From assembly GCF_001719165.1 (NCBI RefSeq), contig NZ_CP017057.1, forward strand, positions 2,418,001 through 2,482,000: 64,000 bases of DNA, read 5' to 3'. The stretch is from Erythrobacter litoralis (GTDB taxonomy: Bacteria; Pseudomonadota; Alphaproteobacteria; Sphingomonadales; Sphingomonadaceae). Under the pieces are notes generated by a model, which made no database searches, was not told where the DNA came from, and saw nothing but the letters and a program-made list of their open reading frames with translations. Both the position numbers and the translations under genes were made by a program. Below are positions 25,099 to 33,396 of the stretch, piece by piece (position 1 is the stretch's first letter; each line of letters opens with the position of its first letter).

Positions 25099-25112
25099 CC
25101 GCAAAGTTACGG
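25099..25112. promoter_or_regulatory. Candidate FixJ-type operator upstream of usp-ndvB
   Basis: CCGCAA-AG-TTACGG with TCCG...CGGGGA flanks closely follows the perfect palindrome at 10942-10957; both are also followed by GAGAAG or GAAG. It lies 66 bases before the usp start codon. Confidence 0.55.
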
Positions 25113-25209
25113 GGAGAAGGTCTGCTAGCGGCCCTTGCCCTTCCGGCTTCGGACCGCGCTCGCCGGCCCTCACCCGCCGGTGCGAAGGGCGCCCGGACAG
25201 GCGCGAACG

Positions 25210-25599
25210 CTACACGCCCGGCGGCGGGGCAAGGCCGATCCACTGCATGCACATTGCCTGCGCTACCATCACCACCAGCCAGTGCAGCGCCGCCGAAAGC
25301 GTCCGTCGCGCTCCCATTTCGTAGGCCATGAACGTCACCCACAGCACCGGCACGACGAAACCGATCCAGATCACCACCGCGCTTCCCAGCGCCATCACCC
25401 ATTCGCCCGCCTCGGGAGGAGCGAGAATGAGCGCCCCAGCGAGGATCGATGCGAGCCAGAACTCGGCCAGCGCGGCGCCTGCGAGCGTCTTCCAGCCCGG
25501 CAGCAGGATATCGGAGGCGCGCAGCCAGACGATCCCGATGACGAGGCCCACGGCGGTGGCGGCCGCGATCGGCAGGAGGTTGAGAATTACGTAGATCAT
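25210..25599 (-). CDS. Small integral membrane protein, DUF1761-like
   Basis: 129 residues from the ATG preceded by AAGGGGC; a longer frame upstream has no ribosome site. Four hydrophobic segments are visible (about residues 3-25, 38-58, 66-92 and 97-120). The opening ILNLLPIAAATAVGLVIGIVW and the following LPGWKTLAGAAL resemble DUF1761 proteins, which are four-helix membrane proteins of unknown role. It is divergent from the oxidoreductase gene. In its leader, CTTCCGG-TG-CCGGAAG (25634-25649), flanked by GCGCGC blocks, can form a hairpin. Confidence 0.7.
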   Translation of the reverse strand: MIYVILNLLPIAAATAVGLVIGIVWLRASDILLPGWKTLAGAALAEFWLASILAGALILAPPEAGEWVMALGSAVVIWIGFVVPVLWVTFMAYEMGARRTLSAALHWLVVMVAQAMCMQWIGLAPPPGV

Positions 25600-25723
25600 G
25601 ATGTGCCCCTTGCCCTTCCAACGCGCGCCGGGCCTTCCGGTGCCGGAAGCCGCGCGCTTGAGCGCAGATCGAGGATGGTTCAGACAGGTTGCACCATCGC
25701 AAGAACACCGGACCCGCCCCGCC

Positions 25724-27004
25724 ATGCTCGACACGCCTCTCACCCTCCCCTGCGGCGCCATGCTGCCCAATCGCATCGCCAAGGCCGCCATGACCGAAGG
25801 TCTGGCGACGCCCGAGGGCGTGCCGACGGACGCGCTCGAGCGGCTTTATGGCCTGTGGGCGGATGGCGGGGCCGGGCTGCTGTTGACGGGCAACGTGATC
25901 GTTGACCGGGACCATCTCGAACGCCCCGGCAATGTCGTGATCGATCGCGAACCCGATGCCGCCATGGCCCTGGCGCTGGCGAATTGGGCGAAGGCCGGGA
26001 CACGCGGGGGCAATCACCTGTGGGCGCAGATCAGCCATGGCGGCAGGCAGGTGCAGAAAAGCGTCAATCCCGCGCCCAAATCCGCCTCTGACGTGCAGCT
26101 CGCGCTTCCGGGCGGACAATTCGCCAAGCCCGTGCCGCTGACCCGCGAGGAGATCGCCGACCTCGTCCGGCGCTGGGCGATCGCGGCAAAGGCGTGCCGG
26201 GATGCGGGCTTCACCGGCGTCCAGGTGCACGCCGCGCATGGCTATCTCGTCTCGCAATTCCTCAGCCCCCGCTCGAACCTGCGCGAGGACGAATATGGCG
26301 GCAGCCTCGAAAACCGGGCGCGCTTCCTGCTGGAGATCGTGCGCGCGGTGCGCGAGGCCGTGGGTCCGGATTTTCCCGTCTCGGTGAAATTGAACAGCGC
26401 CGACTTCCAGAAGGGCGGGTTCGATTTCCACGACAGCCTCGCGGTCGTCGGATGGCTCGAGGAAGCGAGCGTCGACCTGATCGAGATATCGGGCGGGACC
26501 TACGAACAGCCCAAGCTGATGGGCATGGAAGGCATGGAGGCCGAGGAAAAGCAGGACGTCGCCCCCTCGACCGCCGCGCGCGAGGCCTATTTCGTCGATT
26601 TCGCCAAGGCGATGCAGGACAAGGTCGCGGTGCCGCTGATGGTCACGGGCGGTTTTCGCAGCCGCGCGGCTATGGTGCAGGCGCTCGAGATCGGGGCGGC
26701 CGACATTATCGGACTCGGGCGGCCGATGTGTCTGATGACCGATGCGCCGCGTCGATTGATGGAGGGGCTGGAGCAACTTCCCCGATACGAGGACGAACTC
26801 GACATGATCCCGGGCTGGCTCGGCTTTCTCAAGCGCCTTCAGGTGGTGAAGGCGGTCAACGGCTTTGCCGGGATGGCGTGGTTCTACCAGCAGCTCTGGC
26901 TGCTCGGGCACGAGGGCCGCACCGAGCGGGGCATCGCTGCGTTCAGGGCCTTCATGGCGCTCGAGAAGCGCAACCGCGAAATCCTCGCCGCGCGCGCGGG
27001 CTGA
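25724..27004 (+). CDS. NADH:flavin oxidoreductase, old yellow enzyme family
   Basis: 426 residues from ATG at MLDTPLTLPCG; the frame is open further upstream but that part looks non-coding. OYE-type TIM-barrel motifs are present: LPNRIAKAAMTEGLATP at the FMN site, WAQISHGGRQ, GFTGVQVHAAHGYLVSQFLS with the His pair, SPRSNLREDEYGGSLENRARF, VSVKLNSADFQKGGF, VPLMVTGGFRSRAAM and DIIGLGRPM. No second FAD/NADH domain follows, so it is a single-domain ene-reductase-like enzyme of FMN type. The physiological substrate cannot be told. It ends 28 bases before the convergent queF gene. Confidence 0.9.
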   Translation: MLDTPLTLPCGAMLPNRIAKAAMTEGLATPEGVPTDALERLYGLWADGGAGLLLTGNVIVDRDHLERPGNVVIDREPDAAMALALANWAKAGTRGGNHLWAQISHGGRQVQKSVNPAPKSASDVQLALPGGQFAKPVPLTREEIADLVRRWAIAAKACRDAGFTGVQVHAAHGYLVSQFLSPRSNLREDEYGGSLENRARFLLEIVRAVREAVGPDFPVSVKLNSADFQKGGFDFHDSLAVVGWLEEASVDLIEISGGTYEQPKLMGMEGMEAEEKQDVAPSTAAREAYFVDFAKAMQDKVAVPLMVTGGFRSRAAMVQALEIGAADIIGLGRPMCLMTDAPRRLMEGLEQLPRYEDELDMIPGWLGFLKRLQVVKAVNGFAGMAWFYQQLWLLGHEGRTERGIAAFRAFMALEKRNREILAARAG

Positions 27005-27032
27005 TTGCTCGCCCCGCGAAGAAGGGCGGGCG

Positions 27033-27494
27033 CTAGCCGCGGCCGCGGTAGGGCGCGACCCCCTGATCGGGCAGCCACAATTCCTCCGGCGGCTTTCCGG
27101 TTTGCCAGAACACGTCGATCGGGATGCCTCCGCGCGGATACCAATAGCCACCGATGCGCAGCCAGCGCGGCTTCATTTCCTCGGCCAGGCGCTGTCCGAT
27201 CCCGACCGTCACGTCCTCGTGGAAACCGTTGTGATTGCGGAAGGAGCCGAGGAACAGCTTGAGGCTCTTGGATTCGACGATGGTTTCGCCCGGTGCGTAA
27301 TCGATCACGAGATGAGCGAAATCGGGCTGGCTCGTGACCGGGCAGAGCGAGGTGAACTCGGGCGCGGCAAAGCGCACCAGATAGAGCGTGCCGGGCCGCG
27401 GATTGGGCACGTAATCGAGCTGCGCCTCTTCGGGCGAAGCGGGCAGCGGGGTGTCCTTGCCGAGAAATGCGGGGCCGGATTGTGTGGTTTCCAT
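27033..27494 (-). CDS. queF: NADPH-dependent 7-cyano-7-deazaguanine reductase QueF
   Basis: 153 residues, the length of the unimodular QueF form. It reduces preQ0 to preQ1 in queuosine biosynthesis. The catalytic Cys is in [13 protein letters not shown], the QueF-specific motif [20 protein letters not shown] binds NADPH, and an Asp after SQP (PDFAHL) fits the proton donor. The start METTQSG is chosen because residues before it are Arg-rich and non-coding in character. It is a single gene converging on the OYE gene. Confidence 0.95.
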   Translation of the reverse strand: METTQSGPAFLGKDTPLPASPEEAQLDYVPNPRPGTLYLVRFAAPEFTSLCPVTSQPDFAHLVIDYAPGETIVESKSLKLFLGSFRNHNGFHEDVTVGIGQRLAEEMKPRWLRIGGYWYPRGGIPIDVFWQTGKPPEELWLPDQGVAPYRGRG

Positions 27495-27631
27495 GCCGCG
27501 CTGTTGCCGCGAAAGACGGGACGGCGCAAGCCGGGAGGTAGCTTGCGCCCGGCTGCGCCTTATGGTTTGCTGTCTCCGGAATCGGCGCAACTAGCGCTGG
27601 CGTCCGGATAGCCGGCTTACGGATCGACCCC

Positions 27632-28999
27632 ATGCGCCCCGCCGAAAGACAGTCCTTGCCCGATCGGCCCGCCGACCGCTTGCCGGCCCGTATCGCCCTT
27701 TGCCCGCCCCGGCGCGGTGGCGGAACCAGTTGCGGCGAAGTCCGGTCGGCGACGCTATCGACGCTGGCGATCGCGCTCTGCCTCGCGCTTGCCGGACAGG
27801 CGCAGGCCCGCCAATCGCCCGGCACCTTCACGCTGCCCGAACCCAGCACCAGCCCCAGCCCCAGCCCCAGCCCCAACCCCAGCCCCAGCACCAGAACCGC
27901 ACCGCAGGGCCCGGTCGATATCCGTGAAGGCGTCGTCATCGGCCCCCGCGTATTCGAGGAGCAGGGGGCCGAACAGTCCCCCGAGCAGAGCCCCGCACCC
28001 GCCCGCCAGGCCCCGCCTTCGGAACCCGTCCCCGCTCCCGCGGCGAGCCCGTCGCCCGTCCCCTCCCCGATGCCCTCGCCCCCGCCCCCGCCCTCGCCCG
28101 CGCCCTCGGCCGCGCCCTCGGCCGCGCCTGCGCCTGCGCCTGCGCCGTCCCCGGCAGCGCGCGCGCAGGGACAGGCGCCCGTAGCCGAGGAAAACGTCGC
28201 GCAGCAGCCGCCCGACGATCCGGGCGAAAGGGAAACCCCGGCATCCGCTCTGCCGCCCTCCGCAGCGGAGCGGGAGCAGGACCTCGACATGCGCGTCCAT
28301 CGGCCGGGCCTGCTCGACCTGCTGCGCGCCTATGAGGGCTGGCTGCTCGCGGCCCTCGCGCTGCTGGCGGCCCTTGCGGTACCGCTCTGGATCGCCGCGC
28401 GCCGCCGCGGCGGCGCGCCCACCCCCGCGCGGCCGGGCTATGCCACCGACGGCGACACCGAAAAAAACGCCCCTGTGCGGCAGGATGCGCCCGGTTCCGC
28501 TGCAGTCCCGCCGCGCATCGACGTGCGGCTCGACATGGTAGGCGCGACGCGTTCGATGATGCTTGTCTCGCTCGACCTGCGCCTGACCTTCTCCAACCGC
28601 TCCGAGCGCGCGGTGCGCGGTGTGTCGGTGTCCGCAAAGCTCGATTGCGCGAGGCCGGACAAGGCAGGCGGCGGCGCGGCGGGCACGGGCCAGCCGCTCG
28701 GCGAAATCGCCCGGATCGGCCCGCACCAGGGCGCGAGCCTGACCGGACGGGTGGAGATGCCGGTCGCCGAAATGCATCTCATCGAGCAGGGGGGCGGGCT
28801 GGTCTTCATCCCGCTCGTCCACGTGACTTTCGAAGGCGAAGACGTCCCCGCGACCCGGCGGAGTTTCGTGATCGGCACGCCCAGCGCGAACGGAACCGGG
28901 CGGCTTCACCCGCTCTCCATGGCCGCACCCCTGGGGGGAATCCACGGCCTCAGGGCGCAGCTCGTCCATATCCCCCGCGCCGCCGAAAGGAGGGCCTGA
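27632..28999 (+). CDS. Proline-rich single-pass membrane protein, unknown function
   Basis: 455 residues. An N-terminal signal-like segment (about 40-58, LSTLAIALCLALAGQAQA) comes after an unusually long basic stretch, so the true start may be later although no better start codon with a ribosome site was found. A Pro/Ser/Ala-rich low-complexity region runs to about residue 215. One membrane helix follows (about 235-252, GWLLAALALLAALAVPLWIA). The C-terminal 150 residues look folded, with RIDVRLDMVGATRSMMLVSL and later VHVTFEGEDVPATRRSFVIG, so a beta-rich cytoplasmic or periplasmic domain is likely. No family recognised. Confidence 0.75.
   Translation: MRPAERQSLPDRPADRLPARIALCPPRRGGGTSCGEVRSATLSTLAIALCLALAGQAQARQSPGTFTLPEPSTSPSPSPSPNPSPSTRTAPQGPVDIREGVVIGPRVFEEQGAEQSPEQSPAPARQAPPSEPVPAPAASPSPVPSPMPSPPPPPSPAPSAAPSAAPAPAPAPSPAARAQGQAPVAEENVAQQPPDDPGERETPASALPPSAAEREQDLDMRVHRPGLLDLLRAYEGWLLAALALLAALAVPLWIAARRRGGAPTPARPGYATDGDTEKNAPVRQDAPGSAAVPPRIDVRLDMVGATRSMMLVSLDLRLTFSNRSERAVRGVSVSAKLDCARPDKAGGGAAGTGQPLGEIARIGPHQGASLTGRVEMPVAEMHLIEQGGGLVFIPLVHVTFEGEDVPATRRSFVIGTPSANGTGRLHPLSMAAPLGGIHGLRAQLVHIPRAAERRA
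27843..27891 (+). repeat. Six-base tandem repeat coding for Pro-Ser
   Basis: Copies of CCCAGC/CAGCCC repeat with minor changes, encoding a Ser-Pro dipeptide run (SPSPSPSPNPSPS) within the proline-rich membrane protein. Copy number may vary among strains because the unit is in-frame. Confidence 0.7.
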
Positions 29000-29060
29000 A
29001 CGCACCTTCCCGCCCCGCTCACCCTTGGCGCAGGCGCGCGTCCGCGCTACCCGCTGGCCG

Positions 29061-29915
29061 ATGGACGATTTTCCGAGCCTCGTTTCGACCGAATGGCTGG
29101 CCGCGCGGCTGGACGATGAGAGCATCGCCGTTCTCGACGCCTCGCGCCACCTGCCCGCCACCGGGCGCGACCCGCGCGCCGAATACGAGGCTGCGCACAT
29201 ACCGGGAGCGCGCTTCCTCGACCTGGCGAGCCTGACCGACCCCGCCTCGCCGGTTCCCGCCGCATTGCCGACCGGCGAGCAGGTCGCAGCCCGGCTTGCG
29301 TCCCTGGGGGTCGCAGCGGAGGCGGCCATCATCGTGTATGACGACAGCGCCGTGAAAACCTCGGCGCGGGCGTGGTTTGCGCTGACCGAGGCAGGGCGCG
29401 GGGCGGTTGCGATCCTCGATGGCGGCCTCGGCAAGTGGCGGGCCGAGGGTCGCCCGCTCGAAAGCGGCCCGGGCGTCGTCCAGCGCGCCGAACCGGCAGT
29501 GCTCCACGCCGCGCGGAGGGTGCGCAGCAAGGCCGACATGCTCGCCAATCTGGACAATGCGGCCGAACAGGTGCTCGACGCACGCGGGGCCGACCGCGTC
29601 TTCGGCACGGGCGAGGACCCGGTCCATGGCGGCGCGAACGGGCGCATCCCGGGTTCCAGGAACCTGCCCTATGGCGAATTGTTCGCCGAAGACGGCACCT
29701 TCAGGTCGCCCGAAGACCTGCGCGCGGCTTTCGAGACGGCCGGCATCGACCTTTCCCGCCCCGTCGTCACCACCTGCGGAAGCGGCGTGACGGCGAGCGT
29801 ACTGCTTTTCGCGCTCCACCTGATCGGCAAGCACGACACCGCGCTCTATGACGGGAGCTGGATGGAATGGGGCGCCGATCCCGCGACGCCCAAGGCGCAG
29901 GGGCGGGAGGCATGA
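29061..29915 (+). CDS. sseA: 3-mercaptopyruvate sulfurtransferase (tandem rhodanese)
   Basis: 284 residues starting at MDDFPSLVST. Two rhodanese domains: the inactive first (about 5-130) with VLDASRHLPATGRDPRAEYE and HIPGARFLDL, and the catalytic second (about 150-280) with DARGADRVFG, GRIPGSRNLP and VTTCGSGVTASV. Active-site Cys239 in CGSGVT marks mercaptopyruvate rather than thiosulfate preference. It transfers sulfur from 3-mercaptopyruvate. Its stop overlaps the start of the next PLP lyase gene (ATGA), so the two sulfur-amino-acid enzymes are coupled. Confidence 0.93.
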   Translation: MDDFPSLVSTEWLAARLDDESIAVLDASRHLPATGRDPRAEYEAAHIPGARFLDLASLTDPASPVPAALPTGEQVAARLASLGVAAEAAIIVYDDSAVKTSARAWFALTEAGRGAVAILDGGLGKWRAEGRPLESGPGVVQRAEPAVLHAARRVRSKADMLANLDNAAEQVLDARGADRVFGTGEDPVHGGANGRIPGSRNLPYGELFAEDGTFRSPEDLRAAFETAGIDLSRPVVTTCGSGVTASVLLFALHLIGKHDTALYDGSWMEWGADPATPKAQGREA

Positions 29916-31135
29916 GCGGCGGCGACGAACCCGAGGGCCTTGGCGAGAGCACCCGCCTCACCCGCGCGGGCCGACGGCCCGAATGGACCGGGCGCGTCGT
30001 CAACACGCCGGTCTGGCGCGGCTCGACCCACCTTTATGCCAGCGATGCCGAGCGACGGCGCGCGGGCGGCCGGGACCATGACGGACAGTTCTTCTACGGG
30101 CGCCGCGGCGCACCGACCCAGTGGTCGCTTGCCGAGGCGCTGACCAAGATCGAACCGGGTGCGGCGGGCACCGTGCTCTATCCGAGCGGGGTCGCCGCGA
30201 TCGCGGGCTGTCTGCTCGCAGTGCTGTCTCCCGGCGATCGCCTTCTGATGAGCGACAATGCCTATGATCCCAGCCGCAGCATGGCGACCGGCCTGCTGGC
30301 GCGGATGGGGGTGGAGACGCGCTTTTTCGACCCGCTTGACCTTGCCGCCTATGCCGCGCTGGTCGGGGAATTCCGCCCCCAGGCGGTCTGGCTCGAAAGC
30401 CCGGGCAGCCTGACGATGGAGGTCTGCGACGTGCCCGAACTGGCGGCGGTAGCGCGCAAGCACGAAGCGGTCAGCATCATCGACAACACCTGGGCAAGCC
30501 CGCTCGGCTTTGCAGCGCTCGAACATGGCTGCGACATCGCGATGATGAGCCTGTCGAAACATGTCGGCGGCCATTCGGACGTGATGATGGGGTCGGCCAG
30601 CGCGGGCGATGCGTTCTATGCGAAACTGCGCCGCACCGCCCAGGAACTGGGCCAGGTGGTCTCCCCCGACGATGCCGCCCTCGCCGCGCGTGGCCTCAGG
30701 ACGATGAAGGTGCGGCTCGAGGCCTCGACGAAAAGCGCCGCGCGCATTGCCGAATGGCTCGCCGACCAGCCGCAGGTCGAACGGGTGCTCTGTCCCCTCC
30801 TGCCGGACGATCCGGGCCATGCGCTTTACCGGCGCGATTTCACCGGCGGCTGCGGGCTGTTCAGCTTCATCCTGGCGAGCGATGACATGAAGGCAGCGGG
30901 CCGCGTGGTGGACGCGCTCAGCCTGTTCGGGATCGGCTACAGCTGGGGCGGCTACGAAAGCCTCGCCCTGCCGATCACGCCGCATGTCCACCGCACTGTC
31001 ATGCCCTCGCCCACTCAGGCGCCCGGGAGCGGGGGTGGAACCCGGCCTGCCATTCGCCTATCGATCGGGCTCGAAGACAGCGAGGACCTCATCGCGGATC
31101 TCGCGAGAGGCCTTGCGCAGCTGGACACCGAATGA
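29912..31135 (+). CDS. metC: Cystathionine beta-lyase (PLP C-S lyase)
   Basis: 407 residues of the Cys/Met metabolism PLP fold (type I). VVNTPVWRGSTHLY opens the family; FYGRRGAPTQWSLAEAL, LYPSGVAAIAGCLLA (cofactor phosphate), SIIDNTWASPLGF with Asp191 for the pyridine N and MMSLSKHVGGHSDVMMG with the Schiff-base Lys216 follow. The GRRGAPTQ and SKHVGGHSD forms are those of MetC-type lyases. It would convert cystathionine to homocysteine, pyruvate and ammonia. It overlaps the sulfurtransferase upstream and the MscS gene downstream by four bases each. Confidence 0.92.
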   Translation: MSGGDEPEGLGESTRLTRAGRRPEWTGRVVNTPVWRGSTHLYASDAERRRAGGRDHDGQFFYGRRGAPTQWSLAEALTKIEPGAAGTVLYPSGVAAIAGCLLAVLSPGDRLLMSDNAYDPSRSMATGLLARMGVETRFFDPLDLAAYAALVGEFRPQAVWLESPGSLTMEVCDVPELAAVARKHEAVSIIDNTWASPLGFAALEHGCDIAMMSLSKHVGGHSDVMMGSASAGDAFYAKLRRTAQELGQVVSPDDAALAARGLRTMKVRLEASTKSAARIAEWLADQPQVERVLCPLLPDDPGHALYRRDFTGGCGLFSFILASDDMKAAGRVVDALSLFGIGYSWGGYESLALPITPHVHRTVMPSPTQAPGSGGGTRPAIRLSIGLEDSEDLIADLARGLAQLDTE

Positions 31136-32235
31136 CCGCCACGACGCCGCCCGCTCCCGCCGAAACGGCCGCCTCCCCGGATGCCGCCGCGACCGGCGCA
31201 CCCGCCGAAGGGGCCGCGCAGCCGCCCTCTCCCGGGCAGGTCTGGACTCTCGCCGAAGATGCCCCGGATGAACAGATCATCGGCGTTGCCAGCGGCGCGA
31301 AGGAAGGCATAGCCAAGCAGAGCGAAACCGTCGGAGCCGTGGTCGAGGGCCTCGACAGCTGGGCCTTCGTGATCGGGTCGGTACGGATCTCGGCTTTCGA
31401 CATCCTGTTCGTGGTGGCGACGATCCTGCTTGTTCTGGGCGCGGCGTGGTTCGGCACGCGGCTCGTACGCAAGGGCCTGCGCGGGATGAGCCGCCTTGAC
31501 GGGGCGCAGGCGCTGCTGGCGGAGAAGATCGCGACCATCGTCATCTGGACCGCGGCCTTCTTCATCGGGGTGGACCTGCTCGGCATAGACCTGACCGCGC
31601 TCGCCTTCTTCGGCGGCGCCTTCGGCCTCGCCATCGGTTTCGGCCTCCAGAAGACCTTCGGCAACCTCATCTCGGGGATCATCCTGCTGCTCGACAAGTC
31701 GATCAAGCCGGGCGACGTCATCTCGGTCCACGATTCCTCGGGTGCGGAAAGCTTCGGCCAGATCCGCAAGATCGGCATTCGCGCGATATCGGTCATCACG
31801 CGCGACCGGACCGAATATCTCATCCCCAACGAAACGCTCATGATCAACCAGGTCGTCAACTGGTCCTATTCCTCGCGCGATGTGCGGGTGAAGGCGCCGG
31901 TGGGCGTGTCCTACAATTCCGACATCGAGCTGGTGACCAAGTTGCTCTATCAGGCCGCCGAGGACACCGAACGCGTGCTCAAGACGCCGAGGCCGCGCGT
32001 CAACATCATGGAATTCGGCGATTCCTCGGTCAATTTCGAGCTGCGCTTCTGGATCCAGGATCCGGAGGAGGGGATGGCCAACATCCGCTCCGACATCTAC
32101 CGGCGCATCTGGCACCTGTTCAAGGAGAACGATGTCGAGATCCCGTTCCCGCAGCGCGACCTCAATGTGCGCAGTTCCGAACAGTTCGACCGGCTGATCG
32201 CGGCGCTGGAAGGGGACCCGAAGAAGGCCGAGTGA
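31132..32235 (+). CDS. MscS-family mechanosensitive channel
   Basis: 367 residues. The N-terminal 75 residues are Ala/Pro-rich and extracytoplasmic or cytosolic. Hydrophobic segments lie at about 80-107, 135-152 and 155-180. The pore-lining helix and the start of the MscS beta domain are clear: FFGGAFGLAIGFGLQKTFGN followed by LISGIILLLDKSIKPGDVIS. Downstream sequence (RDRTEYLIPNETLMINQVVN) fits the family. It opens on membrane tension during osmotic downshock. The start overlaps the metC stop (ATGA), an unusual partner for a sulfur enzyme; shared transcription does not imply related function. Confidence 0.9.
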   Translation: MTATTPPAPAETAASPDAAATGAPAEGAAQPPSPGQVWTLAEDAPDEQIIGVASGAKEGIAKQSETVGAVVEGLDSWAFVIGSVRISAFDILFVVATILLVLGAAWFGTRLVRKGLRGMSRLDGAQALLAEKIATIVIWTAAFFIGVDLLGIDLTALAFFGGAFGLAIGFGLQKTFGNLISGIILLLDKSIKPGDVISVHDSSGAESFGQIRKIGIRAISVITRDRTEYLIPNETLMINQVVNWSYSSRDVRVKAPVGVSYNSDIELVTKLLYQAAEDTERVLKTPRPRVNIMEFGDSSVNFELRFWIQDPEEGMANIRSDIYRRIWHLFKENDVEIPFPQRDLNVRSSEQFDRLIAALEGDPKKAE

Positions 32236-32316
32236 GGCGGGCGCACAAGTTTCGCTTGCGCGGCGCAAATTCATTCTCGCTGGCAGCGCCGGGCGGTTTC
32301 GCCCATTTCGCTTCCC

Positions 32317-33099
32317 ATGCAAGCGACACCCACTCCGCAGGCGCTCGTGCCGGGCACGGTTTTCCTTGTCGGCGCGGGTCCGGGCGATCCGGACCTCCTG
32401 ACCCTGCGCGCCGCGCGGCTGATCGAGCGCGCAGCCACTATCGTCCATGACGGCCTCGTCAGCGACGAAATCCTCGCCCTAGCCCGCCGTGATGCGCGGA
32501 TGATCTCGGTCGCCAAGAGCCGTGCGCGCCACACCCTGCCGCAGGAGGAGATCAACGCCCTGCTGGTGCGCGAGGCGCTGGCGGGGCGCGACGTGGTCCG
32601 GCTGAAGGGCGGCGATCCCTTCATCTTCGGGCGCGGCGGCGAAGAGGCCGAAGCGGCGCGCGAGGCGGGGGTCCGGGTCGAGATCGTGCCCGGCATTTCG
32701 GCCGCGAACGGCGCCGCGGCGGCATCCGGCATCCCGCTCACCCACCGCGAGGCGGCGAGCGTGGTCAGCTTCGTCGCGGGCCAGTGCAAGGGCCTGTCGG
32801 ACCAGGACTGGTCGGGCCTTGCGGGCAAGGGCCGCACGCTCGTCATCTACATGGGCGTGCGCACCGCGCCGCAAATCGCCGAGAAACTGATGGGCGACGG
32901 CCTTTCCCCCGCAATGCCGGTCGCGGTTATCGAGAACGGCGCGAGAGCGAACATGCGCGTCGTGCGCGGGCCGCTTGCCGGTCTTGCCGATCTCGTCGCG
33001 GATCACGGCATCACCAGCCCCGCGCTGATCGTGATCGGTGAAGTCACGCAGCGGGACAATTCCGCGCTCGCCCGGATCGCGATGGAGGCGCATCAATGA
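32317..33099 (+). CDS. cobA: Uroporphyrinogen-III C-methyltransferase (siroheme synthesis)
   Basis: 260 residues. It shows tetrapyrrole methylase motifs: VFLVGAGPGDPDLLTLRAAR at the S-adenosylmethionine loop, VVRLKGGDPFIFGRGGEEAE, EIVPGISAANGAAAASGIPL with THRE, and LVIYMGVRTAPQIAEKL. It lacks the CysG dehydrogenase/ferrochelatase part, so it is the single-domain SUMT. It makes precorrin-2 for siroheme, the cofactor of the sulfite reductase encoded two genes downstream. The next gene overlaps by four bases, giving a cobA-DUF2849-cysI-DUF934-cysH block. Confidence 0.93.
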   Translation: MQATPTPQALVPGTVFLVGAGPGDPDLLTLRAARLIERAATIVHDGLVSDEILALARRDARMISVAKSRARHTLPQEEINALLVREALAGRDVVRLKGGDPFIFGRGGEEAEAAREAGVRVEIVPGISAANGAAAASGIPLTHREAASVVSFVAGQCKGLSDQDWSGLAGKGRTLVIYMGVRTAPQIAEKLMGDGLSPAMPVAVIENGARANMRVVRGPLAGLADLVADHGITSPALIVIGEVTQRDNSALARIAMEAHQ

Positions 33100-33395
33100 A
33101 GATCCTGACCGGCAACGACCTGAAGACCGGTGCCGTCGTTTGGTGGACCGGCGAATTCTGGTCGCTCCATGTCGACGAAGCGGTCGATGTGGGCGAGCGC
33201 GCCGAAGAGATCATGGCCGCCGAAGAGGCCGCGCGCCGGGTCAACGTGCCCTATGCGATAGAGGCCACGCGCGAGGACGACGGCCATGTCCGCCCCGCCC
33301 ATATCAAGGACCGCGTCCGCGCACTCGGCCCCACGGTCCGCCCGGACCTCACGCTGAAGCCGCAGGACCCCGAAGCTCTCGACTGGGTGATCTGA
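33096..33395 (+). CDS. DUF2849 protein of sulfite-reduction operon
   Basis: 99 residues with the opening MKILTGNDLKTGAVVWWTGE typical of DUF2849, a small protein almost always next to cysI in alphaproteobacteria. The rest is a soluble alpha/beta domain without cysteines. It overlaps cobA by four bases and precedes cysI by one base. Its exact job is unknown; constant linkage suggests a structural or electron-delivery accessory for sulfite reductase. Confidence 0.88.
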   Translation: MKILTGNDLKTGAVVWWTGEFWSLHVDEAVDVGERAEEIMAAEEAARRVNVPYAIEATREDDGHVRPAHIKDRVRALGPTVRPDLTLKPQDPEALDWVI

Positions 33396-33396
33396 C

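Noticed and set aside
27843..28145. Tandem repeats as possible CRISPR or mobile element
   Set aside because: They are six-base, in-frame Pro/Ser/Ala codons inside a gene, with no spacers and no cas genes or transposase anywhere in the window.
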